Assembly (NCBI GenBank): GCA_002316005.1
Contig: DCIM01000038.1
Span: 1 to 40,983, forward strand
DNA: 40,983 nucleotides
Direction of reading: 5' to 3'
Source: Prevotellaceae bacterium UBA1726
Lineage (GTDB): Bacteria > Bacteroidota > Bacteroidia > Bacteroidales > Bacteroidaceae
In this document: piece by piece, positions 8,581 through 15,846 of the stretch
Numbering within the stretch: the first letter of the stretch is position 1
Layout: each line of letters starts with the position of its first letter
Program-made: the position numbers and the translations under genes
Notes under the pieces: generated by a model
Told to the model about the DNA's origin: nothing
Database searches by the model: none
Seen by the model: only the letters and a program-made list of their open reading frames with translations

Positions 8581-8679
8581 GCGCGATTTTGAGGGAGATT
8601 CACGGGTAATCTTCGTCAACCGAAATCTGCATTGGGGATAGACGAAAACGAGCCAGGCTTATGCTTGGCTCGGGTTTTT
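8579..8679. repeat. Extended repeat module with hairpin, copy 1
   Basis: Starts GGCGCGATTTTGAGGGAGAT and ends with hairpin CGAGCCAGGC-TTAT-GCTTGGCTCG (8649-8672, one G-U pair) and a T-rich tail. Nearly the same sequence recurs at 12544-12636; its first half recurs at 10959-11008. In the plus direction it looks like an intrinsic terminator. Positions 8680-8710 contain a G8 run and nothing else recognised. Confidence 0.8.
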
Positions 8680-8710
8680 ATTTTGAAGGGGGGGGTATAA
8701 TGTAACTATT

Positions 8711-9127
8711 CTATTTGAGATTATATTCGGAAAAGATTGTCTTTTTTAATTGTAAATCATAACAAAATTCGTCACCAATATATAATTTCTCTCTATAAAT
8801 AATATACGGGTAAGGTATACCATATTCTATTCGATAAACATTATTCTTTTGGGTATCAATTAATTTATAATATCTAATCCAAGGTCCAAATGGAACGGCT
8901 TCCACCTTAAACCTTCTCCTATCATCATCAGTTACCAACATCATATAATCTACTCTGTACAAAGAATCGCAGTCCTTTTCATTCAGACATTCCTGTATTT
9001 TTGTAGGCAATTCATCAAAGGTCAGTTCTTTATGCGACATAAAACTAAGTCTGTAATCACAACCAAAACCAATGCTGCATTTGACAATAAGCAGAAGGCC
9101 GCAAAAAGCTAATACCCATTTTTTCAT
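8711..9127 (-). CDS. Small exported protein of unknown function
   Basis: A 138-aa protein I do not recognise. The start at MKKWVLAFCGLL is chosen because a TATCTTTG -7 box lies 30 nt upstream; the longer open frame would run through that promoter and into repeat C. Residues 1-21 look like a signal peptide (hydrophobic core LAFCGLLLIV). No classical lipobox is certain, although cysteines occur at 9, 17 and 23. The mature part is rich in Tyr and charged residues (YRIEYGIPYPYIIYREKLYIG) and suggests a small beta-rich domain. It is bounded by repeats C and B. Base use is AT-rich compared with the flanking housekeeping genes, consistent with an accessory origin. Confidence 0.65.
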   Translation of the reverse strand: MKKWVLAFCGLLLIVKCSIGFGCDYRLSFMSHKELTFDELPTKIQECLNEKDCDSLYRVDYMMLVTDDDRRRFKVEAVPFGPWIRYYKLIDTQKNNVYRIEYGIPYPYIIYREKLYIGDEFCYDLQLKKTIFSEYNLK

Positions 9128-9156
9128 AGTTGATAGTCTTTTGTATATTCTACTGA

Positions 9157-9164
9157 CAAAGATA
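9157..9164 (-). promoter_or_regulatory. -7 box for the small exported protein
   Basis: Minus-strand TATCTTTG, 30 nt upstream of the chosen start. It is the main reason for choosing the shorter gene model. Confidence 0.6.
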
Positions 9165-9199
9165 ATACTTATTTCCCAAACGGAGAAATATTCCCGGAT

Positions 9200-9294
9200 T
9201 ATTCCCACCTTATTATATATTAAAAGGCGAAAACCTATCAAAAACCTATCAAAATGATATATCTGATAGGTTATATATGATAGGTTTTTGTTTC
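9200..9294. repeat. Covarying hairpin repeat, copy C
   Basis: ATTCCCACCTTATTATATATT, then units with the CCTATC variant. The inner stem TATCA-AAA-TGATA and two GATAGG inverted arms (9265-9270 and 9280-9285) carry the matching change. It separates the small exported protein from ATPase 2. The extended module is absent here. Confidence 0.9.
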
Positions 9295-9352
9295 TGCGGC
9301 CAAAATGCCTCTCTCCTTATTTGCTTATCCTCATGCCGATGTTTTATATTTC

Positions 9353-10639
9353 TCAGTCTTTTAGACATCCGATAGGTACAACTAACACTCCGTCCTCTGG
9401 GCGCTTGTATGCATAGTCACCGACACCTGTGAGGACCATTAGGAATGCAGGTTTCTTCATCTTTGATGTGTCTAGTTTATTAGCCAATACTTGTAGGTTT
9501 TCTGCGCCTTCTCTTATCAAATTATCGCCTCCCAACTTAATCTCTATGAGTCCGTATGATCCATTCTCCAGATGGACAACGGCATCACATTCCAGATTGC
9601 TTTTATCACGATAATGATAAACAGTACCGCCTAACGCATCGGCATACACTCTTAAATCGCGGATACATAGTGTTTCGAATAACAATCCAAAAGTATTAAG
9701 GTCGTTGATTAGATCCTCAGGACCTAGTCCTAATGCAGCTGTTGCTATTGACGGATCAGTGAAATACCGTGTATCTGATGTACGAATTGCAGTCTTGGAA
9801 CGAAGGTTGGGATTCCATGCCAACGAATCCTCTATCACAAATATCTTCTTCAGGGCTTTGATGTATGCGTATATTGTGTTCTCGCTAAGATCATCGCTTT
9901 CATTGGCTCTGATATCAGCAAGTATTGTTCCTGCACTTGCCTGAGTGCCCTGGTTCCTAGAATAAGATCGCATCAATCTCTTTGTAAGTTCGGGGTCACG
10001 CTCGATGTCATCCACTCTGGAAATATCATAACGATATACTGCCTCGTAGTATTCCTTTGCTTGTATCAAGGCTGCCTTCTTGCTCTTCTTTAATGTCGCT
10101 TTTGGCCATCCTCCTCTGCAAGTCAAAAAAGCAAGTTGTTCAATGTTGATACTGCTTACTCCATCTACAGAATCTGCTTTTCTGAACAAAGCACCAAGAC
10201 TAACATCACCGGTGGAATCTCCCGACTCCCATAGGCTCATAGTGCGAAGCTTAAGCCAGGACATGCGTCCCGTTCCAGAATGAAATATCTCGTCCTGCTT
10301 AGGAGGAACAGCTGAGCCTGTAAGCAAAAACTGTCCATCATCAGATCTCTTATCCACCTCATTCCTAACTGCATCCCAGAATTGAGGTGCCAGTTGCCAT
10401 TCATCAATAAGTCTTGGTGTCTCACCTTGCAATAGACGCTTGATGTTGGTTTGTGCCATAGCAAGATTTTGATTTTTCGTGTCAGGATCTGCCATATACA
10501 ATATGCTTTTTGCTTGCTGGCTTGCAAGGGTTGTCTTTCCACAATACTTTGGCCCTTCTATCAGGACTGCGCCCATGGCTTCAAGTTTATCTGCCAATAT
10601 TTGGTCAGCTATACGCTTCTTATACTCTTTCATTTGCAT
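9353..10639 (-). CDS. AAA+ ATPase with DUF4143 domain (array member 2)
   Basis: A 428-aa P-loop ATPase in the same broad family as the 7070-8314 gene, but clearly divergent in sequence. Walker A GPKYCGKTT lies near the N-terminus. The Walker B position reads PRLIDEWQ, and FLLTGSA is sensor-1-like. The C-terminal DUF4143 part has YFTDPSIATAALGLG, FGLLFETLCIRDLRVY and a nuclease-fold-like LECDAVVHLENGSYGLIEIKLGG. In-frame ATGs lie at 10669, 10639 and 10633; 10639 is preferred because A-rich sequence precedes it, but the choice is weak. It is bounded by repeats D and C. Three 13-bp repeats lie just upstream (10704-10762). Confidence 0.83.
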   Translation of the reverse strand: MQMKEYKKRIADQILADKLEAMGAVLIEGPKYCGKTTLASQQAKSILYMADPDTKNQNLAMAQTNIKRLLQGETPRLIDEWQLAPQFWDAVRNEVDKRSDDGQFLLTGSAVPPKQDEIFHSGTGRMSWLKLRTMSLWESGDSTGDVSLGALFRKADSVDGVSSINIEQLAFLTCRGGWPKATLKKSKKAALIQAKEYYEAVYRYDISRVDDIERDPELTKRLMRSYSRNQGTQASAGTILADIRANESDDLSENTIYAYIKALKKIFVIEDSLAWNPNLRSKTAIRTSDTRYFTDPSIATAALGLGPEDLINDLNTFGLLFETLCIRDLRVYADALGGTVYHYRDKSNLECDAVVHLENGSYGLIEIKLGGDNLIREGAENLQVLANKLDTSKMKKPAFLMVLTGVGDYAYKRPEDGVLVVPIGCLKD

Positions 10640-10703
10640 GCTTTTTATTTTGGCCGCTAAGTTAAGCATTTTTTCTTAAAATCATGCATTGTTTGCAAAT
10701 AAA

Positions 10704-10762
10704 TGTGGCATTTGGCACAATTTTAATGTGGCATTTGGCGCATTTTTGCTGTGGCATTTGGC
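10704..10762. repeat. Three 13-bp direct repeats with 23-bp period upstream of ATPase 2
   Basis: TGTGGCATTTGGC occurs exactly at 10704-10716, 10727-10739 and 10750-10762, with starts 23 bp apart (about two helical turns). It lies 65-123 nt upstream of the ATPase 2 start, where an operator would be expected. No -33/-7 promoter was identified with confidence nearby. Confidence 0.85.
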
Positions 10763-10863
10763 AAACAAGCAAAACATCTATTGTGCTCTTGACCCCATTG
10801 GCAAGTTCTCCTCAGCCCTTGCCCCGATCGTACAGTTATTGTTTGTATTCGTGCGTGTTGGTT

Positions 10864-10960
10864 TTCCCACCTTATTATATATAAAAAGGCGAAAACCTAC
10901 CAAAAACCTACCTAAAACCTACCATTATGGTAGATATATGTGGTAGGTTTTTTGTTTTTT
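10864..10960. repeat. Covarying hairpin repeat, copy D
   Basis: TTCCCACCTTATTATATATAA, three CCTACC units (the third slightly changed, CCTAAAACCTACC), the inner palindrome CTACCA-TTA-TGGTAG and the arm GGTAGGTTTTTTG. It separates ATPase 2 from the lipoprotein pair and continues into a partial extended module. Confidence 0.9.
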
Positions 10961-11008
10961 GACGCGATTTTGAGGGAGATTCACGAGTAATCTTCATCAA
11001 CCGAAATC
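10959..11008. repeat. Extended repeat module, partial copy
   Basis: Matches the first half of the module at 8579 and 12544 (GCGATTTTGAGGGAGATTCA through CCGAAATC) and then stops. The terminal hairpin is missing, and lipoprotein coding sequence begins within 10 nt. Confidence 0.75.
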
Positions 11009-11016
11009 ACACAGCA

Positions 11017-11610
11017 TCATCGTTTTTTCTCAATTGGAAGATGGAATCTTTTAAAAACATCTCCCTTGGTATAAATGGTTACTGTTAATTCTTTTATGGA
11101 GTCATATGGTCCGTCCTTAGCAATTTCCATATGACAAATGCAGTTTTTTTGTTTGTTCCAAAAAATAGAGTAGGGACTTTTTGCAAGTGAAATGAATTCG
11201 GCAACAGGTTCTTGGTTGTTTTTGCTGAAACACTTATACCACCAATAATCTACACCCAAACCAGTTGCACCAGCGGCTTTTCCCACAAGAATGACTATCT
11301 TTTCTTTTTTAATCTCCAATATATATGCTTCTACATCTATATTGAATTCGTAAAATTCGTTTATTTGATTCCTTAAAGAACTATAGTCGTTTAAAAGTTC
11401 CTCTTTTTCTGTTTTTCTATATGGCATCCCTGCGGAAACATCATTTATGTATTTATTGATGGTATCTTCAATACTTGATAAATGATATTCTCCCATATCG
11501 ATAGATGATATAATATTCTCACCCTTTGTGGTCGCTGTAGTTCCGCAACTTGCAAAGAACAATGTAAGAATAATGAAGATTGCATTTAATCTATTGGCTG
11601 ATGATTCCAT
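11017..11610 (-). CDS. Putative lipoprotein, unknown function (second gene of a pair)
   Basis: A 197-aa protein I do not recognise. The N-terminus has a basic residue, a hydrophobic stretch (AIFIILTLFF) and lipobox FASCG, so C22 is the likely lipidated residue. The mature part has a helical segment (about 50-85) and a beta-rich remainder with LEIKKEKIVILVGKAAG, and it ends in a basic tail. It begins 2 nt after the stop of the 262-aa lipoprotein, so the two are almost certainly co-transcribed and probably act together at the envelope. It ends next to repeat D. AT-rich base use suggests accessory DNA. Confidence 0.75.
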   Translation of the reverse strand: MESSANRLNAIFIILTLFFASCGTTATTKGENIISSIDMGEYHLSSIEDTINKYINDVSAGMPYRKTEKEELLNDYSSLRNQINEFYEFNIDVEAYILEIKKEKIVILVGKAAGATGLGVDYWWYKCFSKNNQEPVAEFISLAKSPYSIFWNKQKNCICHMEIAKDGPYDSIKELTVTIYTKGDVFKRFHLPIEKKR

Positions 11611-11612
11611 AA

Positions 11613-12401
11613 CTAAATATCATATTTGTTGCTCCAGAAATCAGTAACTTTGTTTTGATCCATATCTATTTTTACAGTGTAGCCATCCCAACTTATAATA
11701 TTCTCTTTCCAACTTGTATAGCCTTGTGGAAAAGACAAATATCTGTCGCTAAGATAAATATATACATAATATGCGCCTTTTTCTTGTATTCCAAAATACT
11801 GCCTCACATAATCATCTGTATTAAAGGAAAAATCAGGATACATCTCTGCCAAATTTCCCTTTTGCTTGTCAAGGTAATCAAGAAGCAAACTCCATGATTT
11901 TAGCATAACATCCGTTGTCACGACAAATGCTCCCTCTCCATATCTGTCAATCTCATATTTTGATTTGACGATGATATTTAAAGAATCCAACGCAGCTCCT
12001 GTTTTGCATCGAAAAGTTTTTGGTTGAACTATACAGCCGTCCTCATTGTATGAGTATTTCTTTTTGTATAAGATTGTTTTGTTTTCAAATTTCAGTGCAA
12101 GGACACTATCTGAAAATTTCTCTATGCAATACTTTGTGATATTATCTTTGTATTTCAATACAAGAGAATCGTTTTCAATCATGCAATAGTTATAAAAATA
12201 GATAGTGTCATCAGCAACAGGGTCAATAAAAGCATATTCAGGACTTTGAAAATCCAATTTCAATCCTATAGGATTTGCGACATCTTTGCCCAAATCTGTA
12301 CTCTCCCAATAGCCATAAATAGACATTGGGTCAATGTTCTTGTCTGCATTGCATGCAATCATCATGCAAAGGATAGGGATGAATGATAAAAGTTTCTTCA
12401 C
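11613..12401 (-). CDS. Putative lipoprotein, unknown function (first gene of a pair)
   Basis: A 262-aa protein I do not recognise. The signal peptide ends in lipobox MIACN, making C17 the lipidated residue. After a spacer, residues about 25-120 (YGYWESTDLG, LKLDFQSPEYAFIDP, DSVLALKFENKTILYKKKYS) resemble the small beta-barrel lipocalin-like folds common in Bacteroidales lipoproteins; this fold guess is weak. The C-terminal half contains a helical stretch and ends in DFWSNKYDI. It is the first gene of a two-gene unit, with a TATATTTG box 36 nt upstream, and it follows repeat E in transcription order. Confidence 0.77.
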   Translation of the reverse strand: MKKLLSFIPILCMMIACNADKNIDPMSIYGYWESTDLGKDVANPIGLKLDFQSPEYAFIDPVADDTIYFYNYCMIENDSLVLKYKDNITKYCIEKFSDSVLALKFENKTILYKKKYSYNEDGCIVQPKTFRCKTGAALDSLNIIVKSKYEIDRYGEGAFVVTTDVMLKSWSLLLDYLDKQKGNLAEMYPDFSFNTDDYVRQYFGIQEKGAYYVYIYLSDRYLSFPQGYTSWKENIISWDGYTVKIDMDQNKVTDFWSNKYDI

Positions 12402-12436
12402 TTTGCTAATTTGCCTCTGTATTCTGAAGTCGGTTG

Positions 12437-12444
12437 CAAATATA
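12437..12444 (-). promoter_or_regulatory. -7 box for the lipoprotein pair
   Basis: Minus-strand TATATTTG, 36 nt upstream of the 262-aa lipoprotein start, between that gene and repeat E. The -33 region is only weakly matched. Confidence 0.55.
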
Positions 12445-12475
12445 CTAAAAAAGTCCTATAAAACGAAAGAAATTG

Positions 12476-12545
12476 CCAAAACCTATCAAAAACCTATCAA
12501 AATGATATATCTGATAGGTTATATATGATAGGTTTTTTGTTTTTG
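12476..12545. repeat. Covarying hairpin repeat, copy E
   Basis: Two CCTATC units, inner stem TATCA-AAA-TGATA and two GATAGG arms. It is nearly the same as the hairpin part of copy C but lacks the CACCTTATTATATATA lead. It is followed directly by a full extended module. Confidence 0.88.
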
Positions 12546-12636
12546 GCGCGATTTTGAGGGAGATTCATGGGTAATCTTCATCACCGAAATCTGCATTGGG
12601 GATAGACGAACACGAGCCAGGCATATGCTTGGCTCG
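12544..12636. repeat. Extended repeat module with hairpin, copy 2
   Basis: Near-identical to 8579-8679 along its length, including the stem CGAGCCAGGC...GCTTGGCTCG; the loop is ATAT instead of TTAT. The change lies in the loop, so the stem is preserved. It ends 8 nt before the stop codon of the 116-aa lipoprotein gene. Confidence 0.8.
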
Positions 12637-12644
12637 ATTTGTTT

Positions 12645-12995
12645 TTATGGCAAATCAATAATTGCATCATCAGTAGTTCTTTTATATGGAACCCCATCTA
12701 TTTTTAGAACATTACCCTTAATAAGGATGGTCTTGCTTTCCTGGTTTTTATATTTGCAAACCATTTCATGACTTGGCATGAAGATGCAAAACTCTTGTCT
12801 ACAAGAATTAATATCAAACACAATAGTATTTATTGAATCTTTATTGGAAATAACAAGTTCTTTACCAGTCTTTATATTATGCACACATATTTCTGTCACA
12901 TTTGTATCAATAATATTTTTGTCACATGAAGTCATACTAATTTCAACACATAACAAAATTATTGTTAATGTAATGGTTGTTAAAAAATTCTTCAT
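12645..12995 (-). CDS. Small putative lipoprotein, unknown function
   Basis: A 116-aa protein I do not recognise. The start at MKNFLTTITLT is chosen over a longer open frame: an AGGAG ribosome-binding site lies about 10 nt upstream and a TATCTTTG box 29 nt upstream. The signal peptide ends in MTSCD, making C24 the lipidated residue. The short mature part (about 90 aa) is mainly predicted beta, with VCKYKNQESKTILIKGNVLKIDGVPYKR. It lies between repeats F and E as a single-gene unit. A strong Shine-Dalgarno is unusual in Bacteroidota and stands out against the neighbours. Confidence 0.7.
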   Translation of the reverse strand: MKNFLTTITLTIILLCVEISMTSCDKNIIDTNVTEICVHNIKTGKELVISNKDSINTIVFDINSCRQEFCIFMPSHEMVCKYKNQESKTILIKGNVLKIDGVPYKRTTDDAIIDLP

Positions 12996-13023
12996 TGTTT
13001 TCTCCTTTACGATATTTCGAAGG

Positions 13024-13031
13024 CAAAGATA
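13024..13031 (-). promoter_or_regulatory. -7 box for the 116-aa lipoprotein
   Basis: Minus-strand TATCTTTG, 29 nt upstream of the start, between the gene and repeat F. Confidence 0.55.
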
Positions 13032-13062
13032 ACTCAATTTCTTGATAATGCGAAGGAAATCT

Positions 13063-13125
13063 CCAAAACCTATCACATATATCTATCATAATGATAGGTT
13101 TTTGATAGGTTTTTGATAGGTTTTT
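13063..13125. repeat. Covarying hairpin repeat, copy F (inverted)
   Basis: The reverse complement has three CCTATC units, inner palindrome CTATCA-TTA-TGATAG and a GATAGG arm. It is therefore organised like copy A but in the opposite orientation and with the T/A variant. It lies just after the 3' end of the PI-PLC operon and may terminate it. It marks the right edge of the repeat-bounded block. Confidence 0.9.
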
Positions 13126-13138
13126 GGGAATCCAGGCC

Positions 13139-14137
13139 TTATTTGAAGTTCTGCTGGATGATGGCTTGGGTGAGTTCAAGACCACGAACCTTGTAACCGC
13201 CCGACTTGTTTACTCCTGCATAATCCATCATGATTATTCCTACGCTCTTTTGCTGTCTCAACAGGCGACTGGCAAACTTGTTGGTGTGGGCGGCATTGTC
13301 GCGATAGCCATCTGATGTGGCAAAACTCTCGTTTCCGAGCATTGCCTCTTGTGTGTAGGCAGAAGCATGGTTGATACGAAGTACATTGCCAACCTCTGGA
13401 GTAAGAATCATTCGTTCCATGCAAGAGAGTTTTGTCTGCATGTGGCGGCCTTTCGTCTCGTAGTAGTCCTGCACAAACAGACAACCTCTGCCTTCTGTGC
13501 TCCAGATGGTTGCCCCCACCTGATCTTTTATGCCCTCCTCCGAACTCCAGTTCTCAATGTATCCGCCAACAGGAGTGTCATCATAATGCTTACGAGCAAG
13601 GACAAGGATTTTGCCTCGCATATCCTTAACGGTGAGCGAAGGACGATAGTTGACGATATACGGTTTTATATCTGGGCTATTGAGGAACGCCTTCATTGTG
13701 GCAGCCCACTCGGGGTTGTTCTTGTCGCCATCAGTCTCGTGGCGGAACACCACAACGGCAAACTCGCTTGGGGCAAGAGTGACATTAGAGATGAGCAAGC
13801 GGATTGTCTCCTCGAAACTCGCCTTTGTCTGGAGTACACCATGGAAAATCTGAAGATGGTTCTTTCCGTCGCGTTTGATAATGGCCGGACGGAGGTCGAA
13901 GGCACGAATGCCCGAAGCCCATTGCTCGGCAATGCTGCACTCCTGAGTCTGACCGAACTGCTTGCCGTATTCAGCCCATTCGGTAGTAAAGCCATTGCCA
14001 GTACCAGCATCGTGAGTGCCAGGGATGGAAACCTGACAGAGTGGGGTGGCATCATCGAGTTGTGCCATCCAGTTGTCTGCCTTTGCAGTAGTAGATAACA
14101 GCAGGCAAATAATCCCGCAAAAGATAGTTTTCTTCAT
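13139..14137 (-). CDS. Secreted PI-PLC X-domain phosphodiesterase
   Basis: A 332-aa exported protein of the bacterial phosphatidylinositol-specific phospholipase C family, which cleaves PI or GPI-type phosphodiesters to a cyclic phosphate. The signal peptide covers 1-20 (AKA|DNW). The two catalytic histidines are predicted at H42 (VSIPGTHDAG) and H99 (QIFHGVL). FDLRP at 80-84, VVVFRHE and MRGKILVLARK are the other conserved blocks. It lacks the dockerin and C-terminal sandwich of its upstream neighbour, from which it is separated by 6 nt. It is the last gene of a three-gene operon (esterase, PI-PLC, PI-PLC). The substrate could be host or fungal GPI anchors or phosphoinositides (inference). 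Confidence 0.88.
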   Translation of the reverse strand: MKKTIFCGIICLLLSTTAKADNWMAQLDDATPLCQVSIPGTHDAGTGNGFTTEWAEYGKQFGQTQECSIAEQWASGIRAFDLRPAIIKRDGKNHLQIFHGVLQTKASFEETIRLLISNVTLAPSEFAVVVFRHETDGDKNNPEWAATMKAFLNSPDIKPYIVNYRPSLTVKDMRGKILVLARKHYDDTPVGGYIENWSSEEGIKDQVGATIWSTEGRGCLFVQDYYETKGRHMQTKLSCMERMILTPEVGNVLRINHASAYTQEAMLGNESFATSDGYRDNAAHTNKFASRLLRQQKSVGIIMMDYAGVNKSGGYKVRGLELTQAIIQQNFK

Positions 14138-14143
14138 GTTGTT

Positions 14144-15817
14144 TTATTTCGTTTCGTAGATGCCGCAGTCGGAGTAGGCGCCGCCCCAGTTTTGCTGGTT
14201 CATGATGGCAATGACATTCTTACCCACATTGAGGTAACTCTTGTCAATCTCCTTGATGACCGGACTGCCCGGGTCGGTCCATCCGTCAGCAGAATCGATG
14301 AGATGACCATTTATATAAACCTTATAGTCATCATCGTGGTAAATCATCAGATGGTATGTGGAAGAGGCATTCACCTCGTCAAGAAGGAATGTGCGACGCA
14401 TCCAGTAGCAGTTGTACTCGCCATCCCACTGAGTGCGGTAAGGAGCACCAAAACTCTTTGAGGCAAGAGGCATCTTCATTGTAGCCCAACTGCTGTCATC
14501 AAAGTTGGTGTTCATCCAATCAGTGGCAGGAGCAGACAGAGCATCAACAGCACTTGTAGAGGCACTACTTGCATCCTTCCTTACATAACGAGCCTCCCAA
14601 GCAAGATCAGCACCCATAGGCAGAACGAAAGTCTTTTCGCCCTTTACGATATCTCCTTTGCTGTTATGCTCTTTTTTCATAAGGGCATAGTTGTTGCGAA
14701 TGATAAGGTCAACCAAATCCTGACCATAATAGGTGTTGTCACACGCAAAGTCCATCATGATAAATCCCATAGGCCCACATTTGCCTTGCATGTAATCAAT
14801 CATTGCCTTGTTGCAAGTCTTTGCGCACTCCTGAACGCCCGCAGAAGTGGATATTATTCCGATTTTCTTTGAATAACCAGAAGTATGGTTGAAGTACAAA
14901 CAGTATTTTTTCTCACCGATAGAACGATTGAGTAGACTCTTTATTGAATCAACCTTATTATCAAGTTCTCCACTACCTGCCACATCATACATATCCTGAG
15001 TGGTAATACTCATCTTTGCGTCAGAAGTGCCAACTATTGTCCTATCGTAAACAGAGTTGTCACCACCACCTTGCAGATAAGCGCCAATAGGACCATTGCT
15101 GTATTCATTGCGACTCATAACAAGAATTTTTCCTCGCATTTCTTTTACTGTGAGAGTAGGGCTATAGTCAATGATGTAATCACGCTTTGCGTTGAGGCAG
15201 TTGTACATCTGCTCCGGCCAAGCGTTCTTCTGTGCTGTGGTTGCATTGTCATCCTCGTGACGCATAATGACGAAAAGGAACTCGTTAGGGTGATTATCAA
15301 GAAAAGAGCAAAGGTCGCTCATAGCATCGTTGAACTTGACCGAAGTCTTTGTCATTCCGTGATAGATATACATTGTACTACCATCCCAACGAGGACGAAG
15401 GTCGAACATACGCACACCTTTGCTCAATTGCTCGCTAAGAGTATATGTTTGGCAATGAGCAGAACCACTCTGACCACTCGTGCAAGCATTATGACTTCCA
15501 GGAATAGAAAGGCGCGAAAGGAACATATTGTCATCAAGTCGTGACATCCAGCCAGTGTAGTCGATTTCGCTACTCTCCGTTTCTTTGTTATTGAGGATAT
15601 TCACCAAAGCAGAGATGTCAGCAGCATTGACAACGCCATCATTATTGACATCTGCAGCCGTTTCGTAAATATGCGTATGATTGAAAATCATATCAATCAG
15701 GGCTGTGATATCGGTTCTGTTGACATAGGAGTCACCGTTTACATCGCCCACACGATGAGCATTTGCTGTTGTGGCGAACAGCAAAAGACTGAGAAGTATG
15801 AGTGATAGATGTTTCAT
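14144..15817 (-). CDS. Secreted dockerin-containing PI-PLC with C-terminal beta-sandwich
   Basis: A 557-aa exported protein. Signal peptide 1-20 (ANA|HRV). Residues about 22-78 form a type I dockerin-like pair of calcium-binding loops (GDVNGDSYVNRTDI and ADVNNDGVVNAADI). A PI-PLC X domain follows, with H109 (LSIPGSHNA) and H153 (IYHGMT) as the catalytic pair, FDLRPRWDG and MRGKILVMSRNEY. The last about 170 residues form a galactose-binding-like jelly roll (NFDDSSWATMKMP, YWMRRTFLL, HDDDYKVYINGHLI, LNVGKNVIAI) like those in Bacteroidales glycosidases. It starts 29 nt after the esterase gene and ends 6 nt before the second PI-PLC. The dockerin plus PI-PLC plus sandwich arrangement is unusual. 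Confidence 0.87.
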   Translation of the reverse strand: MKHLSLILLSLLLFATTANAHRVGDVNGDSYVNRTDITALIDMIFNHTHIYETAADVNNDGVVNAADISALVNILNNKETESSEIDYTGWMSRLDDNMFLSRLSIPGSHNACTSGQSGSAHCQTYTLSEQLSKGVRMFDLRPRWDGSTMYIYHGMTKTSVKFNDAMSDLCSFLDNHPNEFLFVIMRHEDDNATTAQKNAWPEQMYNCLNAKRDYIIDYSPTLTVKEMRGKILVMSRNEYSNGPIGAYLQGGGDNSVYDRTIVGTSDAKMSITTQDMYDVAGSGELDNKVDSIKSLLNRSIGEKKYCLYFNHTSGYSKKIGIISTSAGVQECAKTCNKAMIDYMQGKCGPMGFIMMDFACDNTYYGQDLVDLIIRNNYALMKKEHNSKGDIVKGEKTFVLPMGADLAWEARYVRKDASSASTSAVDALSAPATDWMNTNFDDSSWATMKMPLASKSFGAPYRTQWDGEYNCYWMRRTFLLDEVNASSTYHLMIYHDDDYKVYINGHLIDSADGWTDPGSPVIKEIDKSYLNVGKNVIAIMNQQNWGGAYSDCGIYETK

Positions 15818-15846
15818 GTTTTTTGGTTTTGTGGGAGTTGCCCGAC

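Noticed and set aside
6977..13125. Integron cassette array with attC sites
   Set aside because: The repeats are hairpins between genes, but no integrase and no attC-type core sites (GTTRRRY) were recognised. The cassette idea is kept only as a test.
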